A stretch of DNA of 58,980 nt from Porticoccaceae bacterium (GTDB lineage: Bacteria; Pseudomonadota; Gammaproteobacteria; Pseudomonadales; Porticoccaceae), in the NCBI GenBank assembly GCA_024959305.1, contig JANXGQ010000034.1, forward strand, positions 1 through 58,980, given 5' to 3'. The position numbers and the translations under genes are program-made. This document shows positions 30,792-40,247 of the stretch, piece after piece (positions within the stretch are counted from its first letter, which is position 1; the number at the start of each line of letters is the position of its first letter). The notes beneath the pieces were generated by a model. That model was not told the origin of the DNA. It worked only from the letters and a program-made list of their open reading frames with translations, and made no database searches.

Positions 30792-31523
30792 TTGCAAAAA
30801 TGCACTCTGGCGCTGTGGACAGTCTTAATACTGGGTTGTTCATCACAGCCTGCGCCAATAGTTAGTCGCGAACAGCCGCCTAGCGCCTTTATAAAGACGC
30901 ATATGGTGGAGAGGGGAGATACTCTTTATTCCATCGCCTGGCGCTATGATTTCAGTGTTGACCTGTTAGCCAGAGTCAATGGTCTCCGTCATCCCTATAT
31001 CCTCAAACAGGGGCAGATACTCAGTCTCGATAAGACTGCAAATAGCTCGGTGAAAGGCCTGCAAAAAGCCAAAAGTATTGTCTCAAAGGCACTGTCTAAG
31101 AATAGTGATGCTGCGATCAGTAAAAATCAAACAACCCCCAAGGTGGCTCCCGCAGCGAAAATCAGCGCCAAAAACTTGCGTTGGCAATCACCTGTAAAAG
31201 GTCAGGTGGTTGAGGATTACAATCCAAAAGAGTTGCGTAAAGGCGTGGTCATTGAAGCTGTAAGCGGCTCTTCAGTGCGGCCTGCGGCGAAAGGTGTGGT
31301 TGTTTATGCAGGAGATGGTTTGCGTGATTACGGCAAACTGGTTATTATCAAGCATACTGAGTATCTGTTAAGTGCCTACGGTCACAACCAAAAAATCTTG
31401 GTGAGCGAAGGACAAACAGTTAACAATGGAAAAATAATTTCAGAATTGGGTGCCAGTGGGCGGCTTTATTTTGAAATAAGAAAAGATGGGAATCCGGTCA
31501 ATCCTCTGTCTTATCTAGATTGA
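30792..31523 (+). CDS. nlpD: NlpD-type lipoprotein (LysM plus LytM/M23 domain)
   Basis: An envelope lipoprotein that activates amidases during cell separation. A short signal ends in the lipobox 'LILGCSS'. The LysM domain is at ~38-78 ('VERGDTLYSIAWRYDFSVDLL'), then a Lys/Ser-rich linker and a C-terminal M23 fold ('GVVIEAVSGSSVRPAAKGVV', 'VVYAGDGLRDYGKLVIIKH', 'YGHNQKILVSEGQTV'). The zinc-binding HxH motifs are not complete, as is usual for NlpD, which is an activator and not a hydrolase. TTG start. rpoS follows, and its promoter commonly lies inside nlpD. Confidence 0.9.
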   Translation: MQKCTLALWTVLILGCSSQPAPIVSREQPPSAFIKTHMVERGDTLYSIAWRYDFSVDLLARVNGLRHPYILKQGQILSLDKTANSSVKGLQKAKSIVSKALSKNSDAAISKNQTTPKVAPAAKISAKNLRWQSPVKGQVVEDYNPKELRKGVVIEAVSGSSVRPAAKGVVVYAGDGLRDYGKLVIIKHTEYLLSAYGHNQKILVSEGQTVNNGKIISELGASGRLYFEIRKDGNPVNPLSYLD

Positions 31524-31657
31524 CAGATCAATACTGTTTGTATTGGTTAAGCTTGTTTAGAAATAGAGATTTTTCAGGAACATGATCTTAGGGAGTGCTG
31601 GATGGACGTCGACTTATCCGGCTAATATTAGGGAATTTCGAAAGGGAGTTGCAAGTT

Positions 31658-32560
31658 ATGGATGAGTTGTCTGTAGTAGATCAAAAAACGAGTACTCACT
31701 CAGAACCCTGTGCGGTAGATGTCACCAGTCTTTATTTAAAAGAGATCGGTTGCACGCCTCTTTTATCTGCGGAAGAGGAGGTGCGCTTTGCTATCCGGTT
31801 GCGGGAGGGAGATGAAATTGCTCGCCATAGGATGATTGAGAGCAACCTACGTTTAGTGGTCAAAATTGCTCGTTGCTATTTAAATCGAGGTCTTGAGTTT
31901 TTAGATTTAATTGAAGAGGGTAATTTTGGTCTTATGCGAGCTGTTGAAAAGTTTGATCCCCACCGAGGGTTTCGTTTTTCAACCTACGCTACCTGGTGGA
32001 TTAGGCAGACTATTGAACGAGCGCTGATGAATCAGACGCGCACCGTAAGATTGCCGGTTCATATCGTAAAAGAATTAAATATCTACCGCCGTGCATCGCG
32101 AAAACTAGCACAGAGGTTGGATCATACGCCCAGCTATGAAGAGATAGCAGAAGAGGTGGGCAAGCCGGTCGAGACTGTCAATAGAATTCTTGAGCTCAAT
32201 GACAGTGTGTGCTCGCTGGATGTTCCAGTTAGCGGCAATGAGAAAGCGTTTGGCGATGTGATCCCCGATCGAAAATCTAATAGCCCAGAGAGACTCACTG
32301 GGGACGAAAATCTCGTTGATATGCTTAAAACTTGGCTGGATCAATTGCCAGAAAAGCAGCGCGAGGTATTGGTGCGGAGATTTGGGTTGTTGAATCATCA
32401 GAAGGAAACGCTAGATCAGGTTGGTCGCGAGGTGGGTTTGACGCGTGAGCGCGTTCGACAGATACAGATTGACGGACTGCGGCGGTTACATGATCTATTG
32501 CATCACAATGGTCTATCCAGCGAGGTCGTGTTTGCTGAGCATGATGAGGACTCTGAGTAA
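31658..32560 (+). CDS. rpoS: RNA polymerase sigma factor RpoS
   Basis: Stationary-phase/general-stress sigma factor. The 300-residue protein has '[19 protein letters not shown]' (region 1.2), '[20 protein letters not shown]' and '[19 protein letters not shown]' (regions 2.4-3.0) and a 4.2 helix-turn-helix '[20 protein letters not shown]'. The Lys-Glu pair in 'HIVKELN', used for RssB recognition in E. coli, is kept. ATG 31658 with AAAGGGAG upstream was chosen over an earlier in-frame start at 31595. It is ~30 residues shorter than E. coli RpoS, all at the N-terminus. It lies downstream of nlpD as usual. Confidence 0.95.
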   Translation: MDELSVVDQKTSTHSEPCAVDVTSLYLKEIGCTPLLSAEEEVRFAIRLREGDEIARHRMIESNLRLVVKIARCYLNRGLEFLDLIEEGNFGLMRAVEKFDPHRGFRFSTYATWWIRQTIERALMNQTRTVRLPVHIVKELNIYRRASRKLAQRLDHTPSYEEIAEEVGKPVETVNRILELNDSVCSLDVPVSGNEKAFGDVIPDRKSNSPERLTGDENLVDMLKTWLDQLPEKQREVLVRRFGLLNHQKETLDQVGREVGLTRERVRQIQIDGLRRLHDLLHHNGLSSEVVFAEHDEDSE

Positions 32561-32582
32561 GTTGGCAGTTATTCCGTCCCAT

Positions 32583-32610
32583 AAAAAACCCGACATCTGT
32601 CGGGTTTTTT
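32583..32610. terminator. Bidirectional intrinsic terminator between rpoS and ppa
   Basis: AAAAAACCCGACA, a short loop, then TGTCGGGTTTTTT: a perfect GC-rich stem with A and T runs on both sides. It can stop transcripts arriving from rpoS and from the convergent ppa gene. Confidence 0.9.
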
Positions 32611-32653
32611 ATGGGTACAGCTTGAAACAATTGGCTGATTACAGCTGTTCTAC

Positions 32654-33184
32654 TTAAGAAGCTAGATAGCGCTCTCGGGAAGCCATCACTTCGGCTCGAG
32701 CGGCCTCTGCATTGTCCCAGCCGTCAACTTTAACCCATTTTCCGGGCTCAAGTGCTTTGTAGTTCTCAAAATAGTGGACGATCTGCTTAATCAATAGATC
32801 ATCCAAATCTGTGATCTCTGATACCTGATCGTACAGTTTGGTCAGCTTGGTATGAGGTACGGCCAATAGTTTTGCATCAACACCTGATTCGTCACTCATA
32901 TTTAAAACGCCGACGACACGGCTGCGGATAACCGAGCCGGGCATGACTGGATAGGGGGTTACCACCAGAACATCGAGTGGGTCGCCATCTTCAGAGAGAG
33001 TTTGAGGAACATAGCCATAATTTGCTGGATAGAACATCGGGGTCGCAACAAAGCGGTCGACAAAGATAGCGTCACTGTCTTTATCCACCTCATATTTTAT
33101 CGGGTCGTGGTTGGCCGGTATTTCGATGATAACGTTGATATCGTTGGGCAGATCTTTACCTGCCGGAATGTCATTAAAACTCAT
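32654..33184 (-). CDS. ppa: Inorganic pyrophosphatase
   Basis: Family I soluble pyrophosphatase (176 residues), which hydrolyses PPi and drives biosynthetic reactions forward. It has '[20 protein letters not shown]', '[20 protein letters not shown]' and the signature '[11 protein letters not shown]' with metal-binding aspartates, and 'AVPHTKL' and 'VKVDGW' towards the end. It stands alone, convergent with rpoS. Confidence 0.96.
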   Translation of the reverse strand: MSFNDIPAGKDLPNDINVIIEIPANHDPIKYEVDKDSDAIFVDRFVATPMFYPANYGYVPQTLSEDGDPLDVLVVTPYPVMPGSVIRSRVVGVLNMSDESGVDAKLLAVPHTKLTKLYDQVSEITDLDDLLIKQIVHYFENYKALEPGKWVKVDGWDNAEAARAEVMASRERYLAS

Positions 33185-33453
33185 TGTAAGGAATCCGATC
33201 GCGTTTAGGAAAAGTTCGCGGATTATACCAGCCGCTTAAAAATTAACTAGCTAAAATAAGTGCTTATGTGATCTATAATTTAGTAGTTGCCTGCGAGCCG
33301 GCATACAGAGACTTTTAGATGCCAAGCTGCAAATAGGGGTTCGAAAGTTCGCCTGCAGGCAACAAAATACGTAAATGCATAGTAAACTTAATAATGATGG
33401 TTGCTGTAGATATAGGTTCCTGAACTGATATTTTTTGCGCCGAGGTAGATGAT
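33185..33453. other. Intergenic region with a 78-bp inverted-repeat structure
   Basis: The only structure seen is at 33286-33363: GTTGCCTGC pairs with GCAGGCAAC, with an inner GGCAT/ATGCC pair, forming a branched hairpin. It lies between the divergent ppa and RND-pump genes and could mark an old element or a regulatory RNA. No reading frame or tRNA is convincing. Confidence 0.35.
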
Positions 33454-34512
33454 TTGAATGCCAATACCCGAGTTGCACTGTTTGTTGTTCTAGCCACGAT
33501 ACTTTGGTTGGGCAGCGGCCTTCTGTCTGAGGAGTTTGGAGATGTTGCCGAACCCACGTCAGCGCCTTTAACAAAAGTGCAAGTGGAAAAATTTTCTGAG
33601 CGGGACTTTGCTCCTCAGCTGTGGTTAAGGTCACACACAGAGCCTTTTCGAATTGTCGACTTGAAAGCGCAGGTAGCTGGGCGAATAGTAGCGGTTCCCG
33701 GTCGCAGAGGCTCCTTAGTCGAGAGGGGTCAGGTTATCTGCGCTATAGATAAAGAAGACAGGCAACAGCGTGTGGATCAATCTGTCGCCCATTTGCAACA
33801 GGCGGAAATTGCCTATCGAGGGGCGCTTCAACTAAAGACCGCGGGCTACCAATCGGAGCTGGCAATAGCACAGGCTAAGGCAAATCTGGAAGCCGCTAAG
33901 TTGGCCTTAAAACGCAGTGAGATTGATTTAGATCACCTTAATATCAAAGCACCTTTTTCGGCAATTGTAGAAGATAGGCCGGTAGAAGTTGGCGACTTTT
34001 TAGCGTCTGGACAACTGTGCGCGAGGTTGGTTGAGTTGCATCCATTGAAGCTGATCGCTCAGGCCGCAGAAACAGATGTGGCCCGTTTAAAGCTCGGCCA
34101 AAAAGCGCTGGCAACCTTTGATAATTACCCAGATATAGAGGTTTCTTTGACCTATATTGCCCATGAGGCAAATCCCAAGACGCGCAGTTACCCTGTTGAG
34201 GCAAAAGCGAAAAACTCAGATTTATTGCTAAGAGCCGGTATATCTGGCCGTTTAAATATAACCCTGCCATCAATAAAGGCGCATTTAATCCCGGCTAGTT
34301 TAATCCTCCTAGATTCAGATGGCGATATAACGGTCAGGGCGGTGGACGCAGAAAATCGCGTTATTCAGATCAAGGTGGCCATTGTTGGCGAAGATAAAAA
34401 GGGTGTCTGGGTGCAGGGTCTACCGAAGGCCATCACCTTAATCACTGTAGGTCAGAACTATGTTTCTCGAGGAGAACATATTGAGATCTATTTGTCTTCC
34501 AACGTTCAATAG
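33454..34512 (+). CDS. RND efflux periplasmic adaptor (membrane fusion protein)
   Basis: A 352-residue adaptor of an RND pump. An N-terminal signal/anchor ('VALFVVLATILWLGSGLL') precedes the first half of the lipoyl domain ('DLKAQVAGRIVAVPGRRG', 'VERGQVICAIDKEDRQQ'), an alpha-hairpin coiled coil ('VAHLQQAEIAYRGALQLKTA') and the second half ('LDHLNIKAPFSAIVEDRPVE'), then beta-barrel and membrane-proximal domains. It starts with TTG and is followed 18 bp later by the pump gene. No outer-membrane factor gene is nearby, so TolC or an equivalent is presumably encoded elsewhere. Confidence 0.9.
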   Translation: MNANTRVALFVVLATILWLGSGLLSEEFGDVAEPTSAPLTKVQVEKFSERDFAPQLWLRSHTEPFRIVDLKAQVAGRIVAVPGRRGSLVERGQVICAIDKEDRQQRVDQSVAHLQQAEIAYRGALQLKTAGYQSELAIAQAKANLEAAKLALKRSEIDLDHLNIKAPFSAIVEDRPVEVGDFLASGQLCARLVELHPLKLIAQAAETDVARLKLGQKALATFDNYPDIEVSLTYIAHEANPKTRSYPVEAKAKNSDLLLRAGISGRLNITLPSIKAHLIPASLILLDSDGDITVRAVDAENRVIQIKVAIVGEDKKGVWVQGLPKAITLITVGQNYVSRGEHIEIYLSSNVQ

Positions 34513-34530
34513 GGAGGCATTCACTTCCCT

Positions 34531-37500
34531 ATGAGTTTACTTAGACCCCTAGTTAGTCGTTCTCGAGCCATACTGTCCTTAATGCTGTTGGTGCTTCTTG
34601 CCGGCATTTTGTCGCGTACCTCAATGCCCATCGAGGTAAACCCGAATGTGACAATTCCCGCTGCCATTATTACGGTGCGTCACGATGGAATTTCTCCTGA
34701 GGATGGCACTCGATTACTGATCAGGCCTATTGAGAAGGAGCTAAAGACTCTGGATGGGCTTGAAGAAATGAACGCTACCGCTCGAGAGGGCATGGTGTAC
34801 CTGTTTGCTGAGTTTGATATTGATTTAGAGGTCGACAAGACTATCGCCGATGTCAGGGAGGCGGTAGATCGGGCCAAGGCAGAATTTCCAGATGAAACCG
34901 AAGAGCCCAGGGTCAGTCAGATTAGTCCCAGCCCAGAGCCAGATGTTGTGGTGACATTTTCTGGAGGCCAGATTGATGAGCGCGATCTGTACAAAGCTGC
35001 GAAATTTTTCCAGCGCAAGATTGAAAGCCTAACAGATGTGCTTGAAACAAATTTGTCCGGTCATCGTGAAGAAATGGTTGAGGTGACCTTAGATCCCTCT
35101 AAGCTAGATTTTTTCAATATTACCGCCGATGAGCTGTTATATATTGTAAGAGCCAATAATCTTCTGATACCCGCAGGTGAAATGGACGTGGGGGAGGGGC
35201 GCTTTGGCATTAAGGTTCCAGCGCTTATAGAAACAGAGCAGGATATTCGCGATCTGCCGATTCGCAGTGACAGCTATGGCGCAATTACTTTGGGTGATGT
35301 AGCTGAGATCCGCCGCACCTTTAAGGATGCAACGGGTTTCAGTGCGCTCAATGGCAAGCCCACCATCGCAGTGGATGTTCGCAAGCGCCCAAAGGCAAAC
35401 TCGATTGAGACGGTTGCCGCTGTGCGAGAAGTGGTTGCAACCCACCGCAGTCAATTTTCTCAAGATATACAAATCGATTATATGTTCGACAGTTCAGAAT
35501 ACGCCGAATCGATGGTTAGTGAGTTAATGGGCAATATCCTTACCGCAATGGTTCTGGTTCTAGTGCTGGTGGTGGCAACTCTAGGCAGTCGCTCTGGGCT
35601 GCTGGTCGGTTTTGGGATCCCTTTCTGCCTACTTGGATCGATGATTATCGTCAATTTAATGGGCTTTAGTTTCAATTTTATGGTGATGTTTGGCCTATTA
35701 TTGTCGCTTGGAATGCTGATTGACGGTGCCATTGTGGTGGTCGAATTTGCCAACGCTAGAGTGGCGCAGGGGCTGTCGGTTCGAGAGGCCTATTTGCTTG
35801 CCGTACGCCGCATGGCGATACCGGTGATAGCATCCACAGGTACTACATTGGCGGCATTTTTACCTATGTTATTCTGGCCTGGGGTATCGGGAGATTTTAT
35901 GGTTTATCTGCCGGCAACCGTATTTGCTGTTTTGTCTTGGTCATTGGTCTATGCTCTGATCTTTGCGCCCACTCTGGGTATTCTGTTGGCCCGCAAGAGA
36001 GGCAAGCAACGCAAGATAACGGAGGCGCCAACATCGGAGATATCGGCGACAACCTTTTTCGAGCCTCTGTTAAATTTCTACCTCAAACTGTTAAATCCAG
36101 TTATAGCTCGGCCGCTAGCCGCTGTTGGTTTGGCATTGTTGCTATTAGTTGGCATATTCCAAGTGTACGGAAAATTTGGTGCAGGGCTTGAATTCTTTAC
36201 AGATACAGAGAATCGCTTCGGTATCGGCACTGTCAGGGCGCAGGGCAATCTATCCATTGAGGAGCAGAGGCAGTTAACCGCTCAGGTAGAGCAAAGACTT
36301 GCCCATCTGAAAGATATTAAACAGCTCTATGCATCTAGCAATGCGGGTCATTTGATGGGTCAGAGAGATGCCAGTCGCGACCAGATCAGTACCTTTTTGA
36401 TTGAGCTTTATCCTCGGGATAAGCGGGATCGGAGCAGTGTTGAAGCATTCGCGGAGATAAGAGCTTTGACCAGCGATATTCCCGGTGTCTATGTAACCGC
36501 TAAGGCTATAGATGGCGGTCCTCCTATTGGCAAAGATATCCAGATTCAGATTGCGTCCACCAATCGTGCAGAAATGCACAGTACCACGGCGAAAGTGCGC
36601 CGTTGGATCGAGGAAAATGTAGAGGGTGTAAGGGATGTGGAGGACAGCTTGCCTCTTGCTGGTATTCAATGGGAGATGCTGGTGGACCGCCCACAGGCCG
36701 CCATGTTGGGTGTCGATGTCAGTGCAGTGGGTCAGATGGTGCAGCTGGTGACAAACGGTATGATGATGGGTGAGTTCCGGCCAGACGATGCCGATGAGGA
36801 GGTGGAAATTCGCGTTCGTTACCCGCGCGAATACCGAAAACTGGAGTCTTTGGATAACCTGAGAGTCAACACGGCGAATGGAGCTGTGGCGATTGGTAGA
36901 TTCGCTGAGCGCCAAGCCAGATCAAGGGTCGACGCCATTCAGCGTATAGATATGATGGAGACGGTGTTTATATTGGCCAATACAGAGGACGGCTATTTGA
37001 CGGATAATCAGGTAAAGCAAATTGAACAGTGGCTGACTACTCAGGATATAGACCCCTCGGTAAAGATCATATTCCGAGGTGCCAACGAAGAACAGGCCGA
37101 GTCGGCAGAATTCCTTTCGACTGCATTTTCATTGGCTATGGGGTTAATGTTGATTTTGCTGGTGGCGCAATTTAATAGCTTTTATCAGTCCTTTCTTGTA
37201 CTGCTCGCGGTTGTTATGTCAACTGCTGGTGTTCTGTTGGGATTGCTGATTTCGCAGGCGGTATTTAGCACTATCCTCACCGGAGTGGGAATCGTTGCTC
37301 TGGCGGGTATTGTGGTCAACAATAATATTGTATTGATTGATAGCTATAACTTTTTGCGGCGCAATAACAGTGATTTGAGCGCCGAGGAAGCAGTCTATAC
37401 GGCAGCTAAGTCTAGATTTAGACCGGTTATGCTGACCACAGTGACCACCATTGCGGGTTTGCTTCCGCTGGCTACAGGTTTTAGCGTGGATATGATCAAT

Positions 37501-37695
37501 CGAAAAATAGAGGTGGGTGGTATGGTGGCGTCCTGGTGGCAACCACTGGCCAGCGCCATTGTTAACGGGCTACTTTTAGCCACTATTATGACCCTTCTGC
37601 TAACGCCGGCAATGTTGTTGTTACCGGGCGTTCTGCGGCGTCAGTTTGGCATCAATTTGGCTAAACAGCCGCGCGATGGAGATAATAAGAGGTAA
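34531..37695 (+). CDS. RND family efflux transporter, inner-membrane pump
   Basis: A 1054-residue AcrB-type (HAE) proton-driven exporter with the twelve-helix, two-docking-domain plan. The N-terminal helix is 'RAILSLMLLVLLAGILSR', porter repeats include 'NVTIPAAIITVRHDGISPED', helix 4 is 'GMLIDGAIVVVEFANAR' and helix 10 'GIVVNNNIVLIDSYNFLRR'. AcrB uses two adjacent Asp in helix 4 and a Lys in helix 10 for proton relay; here the second Asp is Gly and the Lys position is Asn, a pattern found in other RND subgroups. Substrates (drugs, bile-like compounds, fatty acids) cannot be told. Confidence 0.92.
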   Translation: MSLLRPLVSRSRAILSLMLLVLLAGILSRTSMPIEVNPNVTIPAAIITVRHDGISPEDGTRLLIRPIEKELKTLDGLEEMNATAREGMVYLFAEFDIDLEVDKTIADVREAVDRAKAEFPDETEEPRVSQISPSPEPDVVVTFSGGQIDERDLYKAAKFFQRKIESLTDVLETNLSGHREEMVEVTLDPSKLDFFNITADELLYIVRANNLLIPAGEMDVGEGRFGIKVPALIETEQDIRDLPIRSDSYGAITLGDVAEIRRTFKDATGFSALNGKPTIAVDVRKRPKANSIETVAAVREVVATHRSQFSQDIQIDYMFDSSEYAESMVSELMGNILTAMVLVLVLVVATLGSRSGLLVGFGIPFCLLGSMIIVNLMGFSFNFMVMFGLLLSLGMLIDGAIVVVEFANARVAQGLSVREAYLLAVRRMAIPVIASTGTTLAAFLPMLFWPGVSGDFMVYLPATVFAVLSWSLVYALIFAPTLGILLARKRGKQRKITEAPTSEISATTFFEPLLNFYLKLLNPVIARPLAAVGLALLLLVGIFQVYGKFGAGLEFFTDTENRFGIGTVRAQGNLSIEEQRQLTAQVEQRLAHLKDIKQLYASSNAGHLMGQRDASRDQISTFLIELYPRDKRDRSSVEAFAEIRALTSDIPGVYVTAKAIDGGPPIGKDIQIQIASTNRAEMHSTTAKVRRWIEENVEGVRDVEDSLPLAGIQWEMLVDRPQAAMLGVDVSAVGQMVQLVTNGMMMGEFRPDDADEEVEIRVRYPREYRKLESLDNLRVNTANGAVAIGRFAERQARSRVDAIQRIDMMETVFILANTEDGYLTDNQVKQIEQWLTTQDIDPSVKIIFRGANEEQAESAEFLSTAFSLAMGLMLILLVAQFNSFYQSFLVLLAVVMSTAGVLLGLLISQAVFSTILTGVGIVALAGIVVNNNIVLIDSYNFLRRNNSDLSAEEAVYTAAKSRFRPVMLTTVTTIAGLLPLATGFSVDMINRKIEVGGMVASWWQPLASAIVNGLLLATIMTLLLTPAMLLLPGVLRRQFGINLAKQPRDGDNKR

Positions 37696-37752
37696 GTGCT
37701 TGTTTTTCATGTAATTAAAGCGCTTTCCCGAGTAAAATTCCGAGACGCTACT

Positions 37753-37897
37753 TAGTCGGGTCTAAAAAATGCGTATTTTTTGTTCTAGGCAAGGCGCACG
37801 AGAAGGCGGAGCGCAGTGTACATAAGAGTACATGAGCGCGGGAAGTCGTAGTGCAACACAGCCTAGGGCAAAAAAGACCTTTTTCTAGGGTCGACTA
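37753..37897. repeat. Large palindromic intergenic repeat element (~145 bp)
   Basis: The outer ~38 bp form imperfect inverted repeats: 'tagtcg...ttttttgttctaggc' on the left against 'gcctagggcaaaaaa...cgacta' on the right. The centre ('aaggcgcacgagaaggcgga', then 'gtacataagagtacat') is itself partly palindromic and matches a style of intergenic repeat often seen in marine Gammaproteobacteria (recollection, not a database result). No protein is encoded. It lies between the RND pump and the next small gene and can form a long hairpin in RNA or DNA. Confidence 0.7.
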
Positions 37898-37958
37898 CTT
37901 ACAAGTAGTGTATTCTTTGATAGACTGGTAGATCACCCATAACATTCAGCTTATAATT

Positions 37959-38285
37959 TTGATCTCTAGCACGTCTAAAAATTTCCTGCGCAGAGAACTT
38001 CGTCGCAAGACCGAAGAGTTTTTGTCTGATGGTGGTGAGATTGAGCAGTATGGTCTCGGAGAGACTGGCGAGCCTGCGGATAAGCCGAGAGTGCGATCTG
38101 TGTTTGTCAGTCCCTCGCCTTTAAAGACCAGAACCTATGTCAATGATGTGGTCACCAGATTAGATAGCCGCAAGAAGAAGAAAAACACAGCTCCCCCGCC
38201 TAAAAAACCGATTGCGCGCCCCAAAAAGAAGATCGTTTACGATGACTTTGGGGAGCCTATACGCGAAATTTGGGTCGATAGTTAG
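37959..38285 (+). CDS. Small basic protein, possible SutA-like RNA polymerase-associated regulator
   Basis: A 108-residue soluble protein with a TTG start. The N-terminal segment 'RRKTEEFLSDGGEIEQYG' resembles the helix of Pseudomonas SutA and related small proteins ('..AMEEFLSRGGKVQEI'), but the rest differs. The middle is basic ('LDSRKKKKNTAPPPKKP', 'ARPKKKIVYDDFG') and the C-terminus is 'EPIREIWVDS'. The Lys/Pro-rich tract suggests nucleic acid or polymerase contact. Function is not established and the SutA link rests on about 16 residues. It converges on lipA with a 10-bp gap. Confidence 0.6.
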   Translation: MISSTSKNFLRRELRRKTEEFLSDGGEIEQYGLGETGEPADKPRVRSVFVSPSPLKTRTYVNDVVTRLDSRKKKKNTAPPPKKPIARPKKKIVYDDFGEPIREIWVDS

Positions 38286-38295
38286 GTTGCGCTGT

Positions 38296-39276
38296 TCAAC
38301 CTATAGTTTCCCCTCGAGCCTGCTTATCCGCATGATAGCTTGACCGCACAAGAGGTCCGCATGCCGCCTGAGAGAAACCGATACTTTCAGCATAGGCACT
38401 GTACTCGGCAAATTCATCTGGATGTACAAATCGCTCAACCGGTAAATGATTGGCTGAGGGCTGTAGATACTGACCCACTGTGAGCATATCCACATCGTGA
38501 CTACGCAAGTCATCTAGGGTTCTTATCAGTTCATCTTTGGTTTCCCCAAGCCCTACCATCAAACCTGATTTGGTCGGCACCTGTGGGTTTAATGCTTTGT
38601 ACTCTTTCAGTAGCTTCAGTGACCACTGGTAGTTAGCGCCAGGGCGTGCTTCTCGGTAGAGGCTGGCTATGGTTTCCAAATTGTGATTAAAAACATCTGG
38701 GGCAGTTGCCGATAGAATATCTAGGGCGGGAGCCATGCGTCCGCGAAAATCTGGAACCAATACCTCGATTTTTAAATTGGGTGATAGCGCTCGTGCCTCT
38801 CGAATACAGTCGGCAAAGTGCTGTGCTCCTCCATCGCGCAAATCATCGCGATCCACAGAGGTAATAACCACATAACTCAACCCCATCTCCTTAATGGCTC
38901 TGGCTAGGTTGCCGGGCTCGTCGATATCTAGGGGATTGGGTTTTCCATGGCCTACGTCGCAGAATGGACAGCGCCTAGTGCAAATTTCTCCCATAATCAT
39001 AAAGGTTGCAGTGCCGTGGCTAAAGCACTCATGAAGATTAGGGCATGCGGCTTCTTCACAAACTGTAGCCATTTTGTGCTCGCGCAGAATACGCTTAATC
39101 TGGTTGACCTTTGGCGATGTTGTCAGGCGGATGCGCATCCACTCTGGTTTTCTTTTAACCTCAGTGGTTGAAATAACCTTAACTGGGATTCGTTCCACCT
39201 TATCGGCACTGCGAAGCTTTTCGCCCTGCTGTAGCCTTCGCGTTCGTTTTGGTGGATTAACCAGGTCTGATGTCAT
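38296..39276 (-). CDS. lipA: Lipoyl synthase
   Basis: A radical-SAM enzyme inserting two sulfurs into protein-bound octanoate. Two clusters are visible: the auxiliary Fe4S4 cysteines in '[12 protein letters not shown]' and the radical-SAM motif 'CTRRCPFC'. The family also shows '[13 protein letters not shown]', '[16 protein letters not shown]' and '[11 protein letters not shown]'. At 326 residues the length is normal. It overlaps lipB by 4 bp (ATGA), so the two lipoylation enzymes are coupled. Confidence 0.97.
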   Translation of the reverse strand: MTSDLVNPPKRTRRLQQGEKLRSADKVERIPVKVISTTEVKRKPEWMRIRLTTSPKVNQIKRILREHKMATVCEEAACPNLHECFSHGTATFMIMGEICTRRCPFCDVGHGKPNPLDIDEPGNLARAIKEMGLSYVVITSVDRDDLRDGGAQHFADCIREARALSPNLKIEVLVPDFRGRMAPALDILSATAPDVFNHNLETIASLYREARPGANYQWSLKLLKEYKALNPQVPTKSGLMVGLGETKDELIRTLDDLRSHDVDMLTVGQYLQPSANHLPVERFVHPDEFAEYSAYAESIGFSQAACGPLVRSSYHADKQARGETIG

Positions 39277-39965
39277 GGGGTTTCCTTGAGCCGGTAGGCG
39301 GTTAAAACATATTTATCGCCAATTTGGTAGGCATTATAACCCAGTCCTAGCCTGAGAAACTCAGCTAATTTATCGGTCACTTGATCAATGCTGGGTACCG
39401 GCTTAACTAGATCTGCCAGCTGGGTCATTTCAACATCTAGGCCGCAGGGGTTGATTCGTTGCCAGGGTTCCATATCCATCGCTATATTGAAATTTAGCCC
39501 GTGATAGCTACAGCCTTTTCTAATGCGCAGTCCCAGTGAGGCAATTTTTTGACCACTGTCTACATAGACGCCTGGTGCATCGGCGCGCGGGCTGGCATTA
39601 ATTTTCCAGTGCCGAAGGCTGTCAACCAACGCCTGCTCAATTAGACTGACTAAATCGCGAACGCCAATTTTTAATCGGTTTAAATCGATTAAGAGATAGG
39701 CTGTTATCTGCCCTGGTCCGTGATAGGTAACCTGACCACCGCGATCAGTCTTGACTACCGGTATATCGCCGGGGGCTAAAATATAATCCTCTTTTCCAGC
39801 CTGTCCCTGAGTGAATACAGCTGTATGTTGTAAAAACCATATTTCATCAGCAGTGGATTTGTCGCGCTGCTCTATAAATCCCCTCATGGCGTCATAGGTG
39901 AGGCGATAGTCTTGGATACCTAGATGGCGAATTATTAGCGATAAATCTTCGGGATGGGCGACCAT
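39273..39965 (-). CDS. lipB: Octanoyltransferase
   Basis: Transfers octanoate from acyl carrier protein to the E2 and GcvH lipoyl domains. From ATG 39965 it is 230 residues: '[17 protein letters not shown]', '[19 protein letters not shown]' and '[19 protein letters not shown]' are the family blocks, with the catalytic Lys and Cys regions. The frame is open for 35 codons upstream, but that part overlaps the DUF493 gene in another frame and does not look like LipB. It starts 3 bp from the DUF493 stop. Confidence 0.95.
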   Translation of the reverse strand: MVAHPEDLSLIIRHLGIQDYRLTYDAMRGFIEQRDKSTADEIWFLQHTAVFTQGQAGKEDYILAPGDIPVVKTDRGGQVTYHGPGQITAYLLIDLNRLKIGVRDLVSLIEQALVDSLRHWKINASPRADAPGVYVDSGQKIASLGLRIRKGCSYHGLNFNIAMDMEPWQRINPCGLDVEMTQLADLVKPVPSIDQVTDKLAEFLRLGLGYNAYQIGDKYVLTAYRLKETP

Positions 39966-39967
39966 AA

Positions 39968-40237
39968 CTAGAGCACCATTTTGACTCTGGCGCTGGTTTT
40001 TAGAGCGGCGAATATAGCGTCCAATTGAGGTTTTCCAGTGGCCGTGATAACCACAGTGATGGATTGCCATTTTCCTTTGCTGCTCTGCTTGCTGGTAATA
40101 TCTGATTCAGCGAATCCGGGGGCATAAGAGTTCATTACATGCACAACATGCTGTTGCAATTCAGAGTGCGCGTCCCCCAGCACCTTGATTGGATACTGGC
40201 AGGGAAATTCTATCTGTGGTTTTTCATGTTCAGTCAA
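39968..40237 (-). CDS. ybeD: DUF493 family protein (YbeD)
   Basis: An 89-residue protein starting at TTG ('MTEHEKPQIEFPCQYPIKVL'). 'EFPCQYPIKVLG', 'VHVMNSYAP' and 'GKWQSITVVITATGKPQLDA' are the DUF493/YbeD signature with an ACT-like ferredoxin fold. Its role is unknown, but the gene lies between dacA and lipB throughout the gammaproteobacteria. No ATG fits the conserved N-terminus. Position and motif together make it secure. Confidence 0.88.
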   Translation of the reverse strand: MTEHEKPQIEFPCQYPIKVLGDAHSELQQHVVHVMNSYAPGFAESDITSKQSSKGKWQSITVVITATGKPQLDAIFAALKTSARVKMVL

Positions 40238-40247
40238 AAGACTTATC

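Noticed and set aside
33330..33360. GGGGTTCGAAAGTTC as a tRNA T-arm
   Set aside because: No acceptor, D or anticodon arms can be built around it; it lies within a larger inverted repeat.
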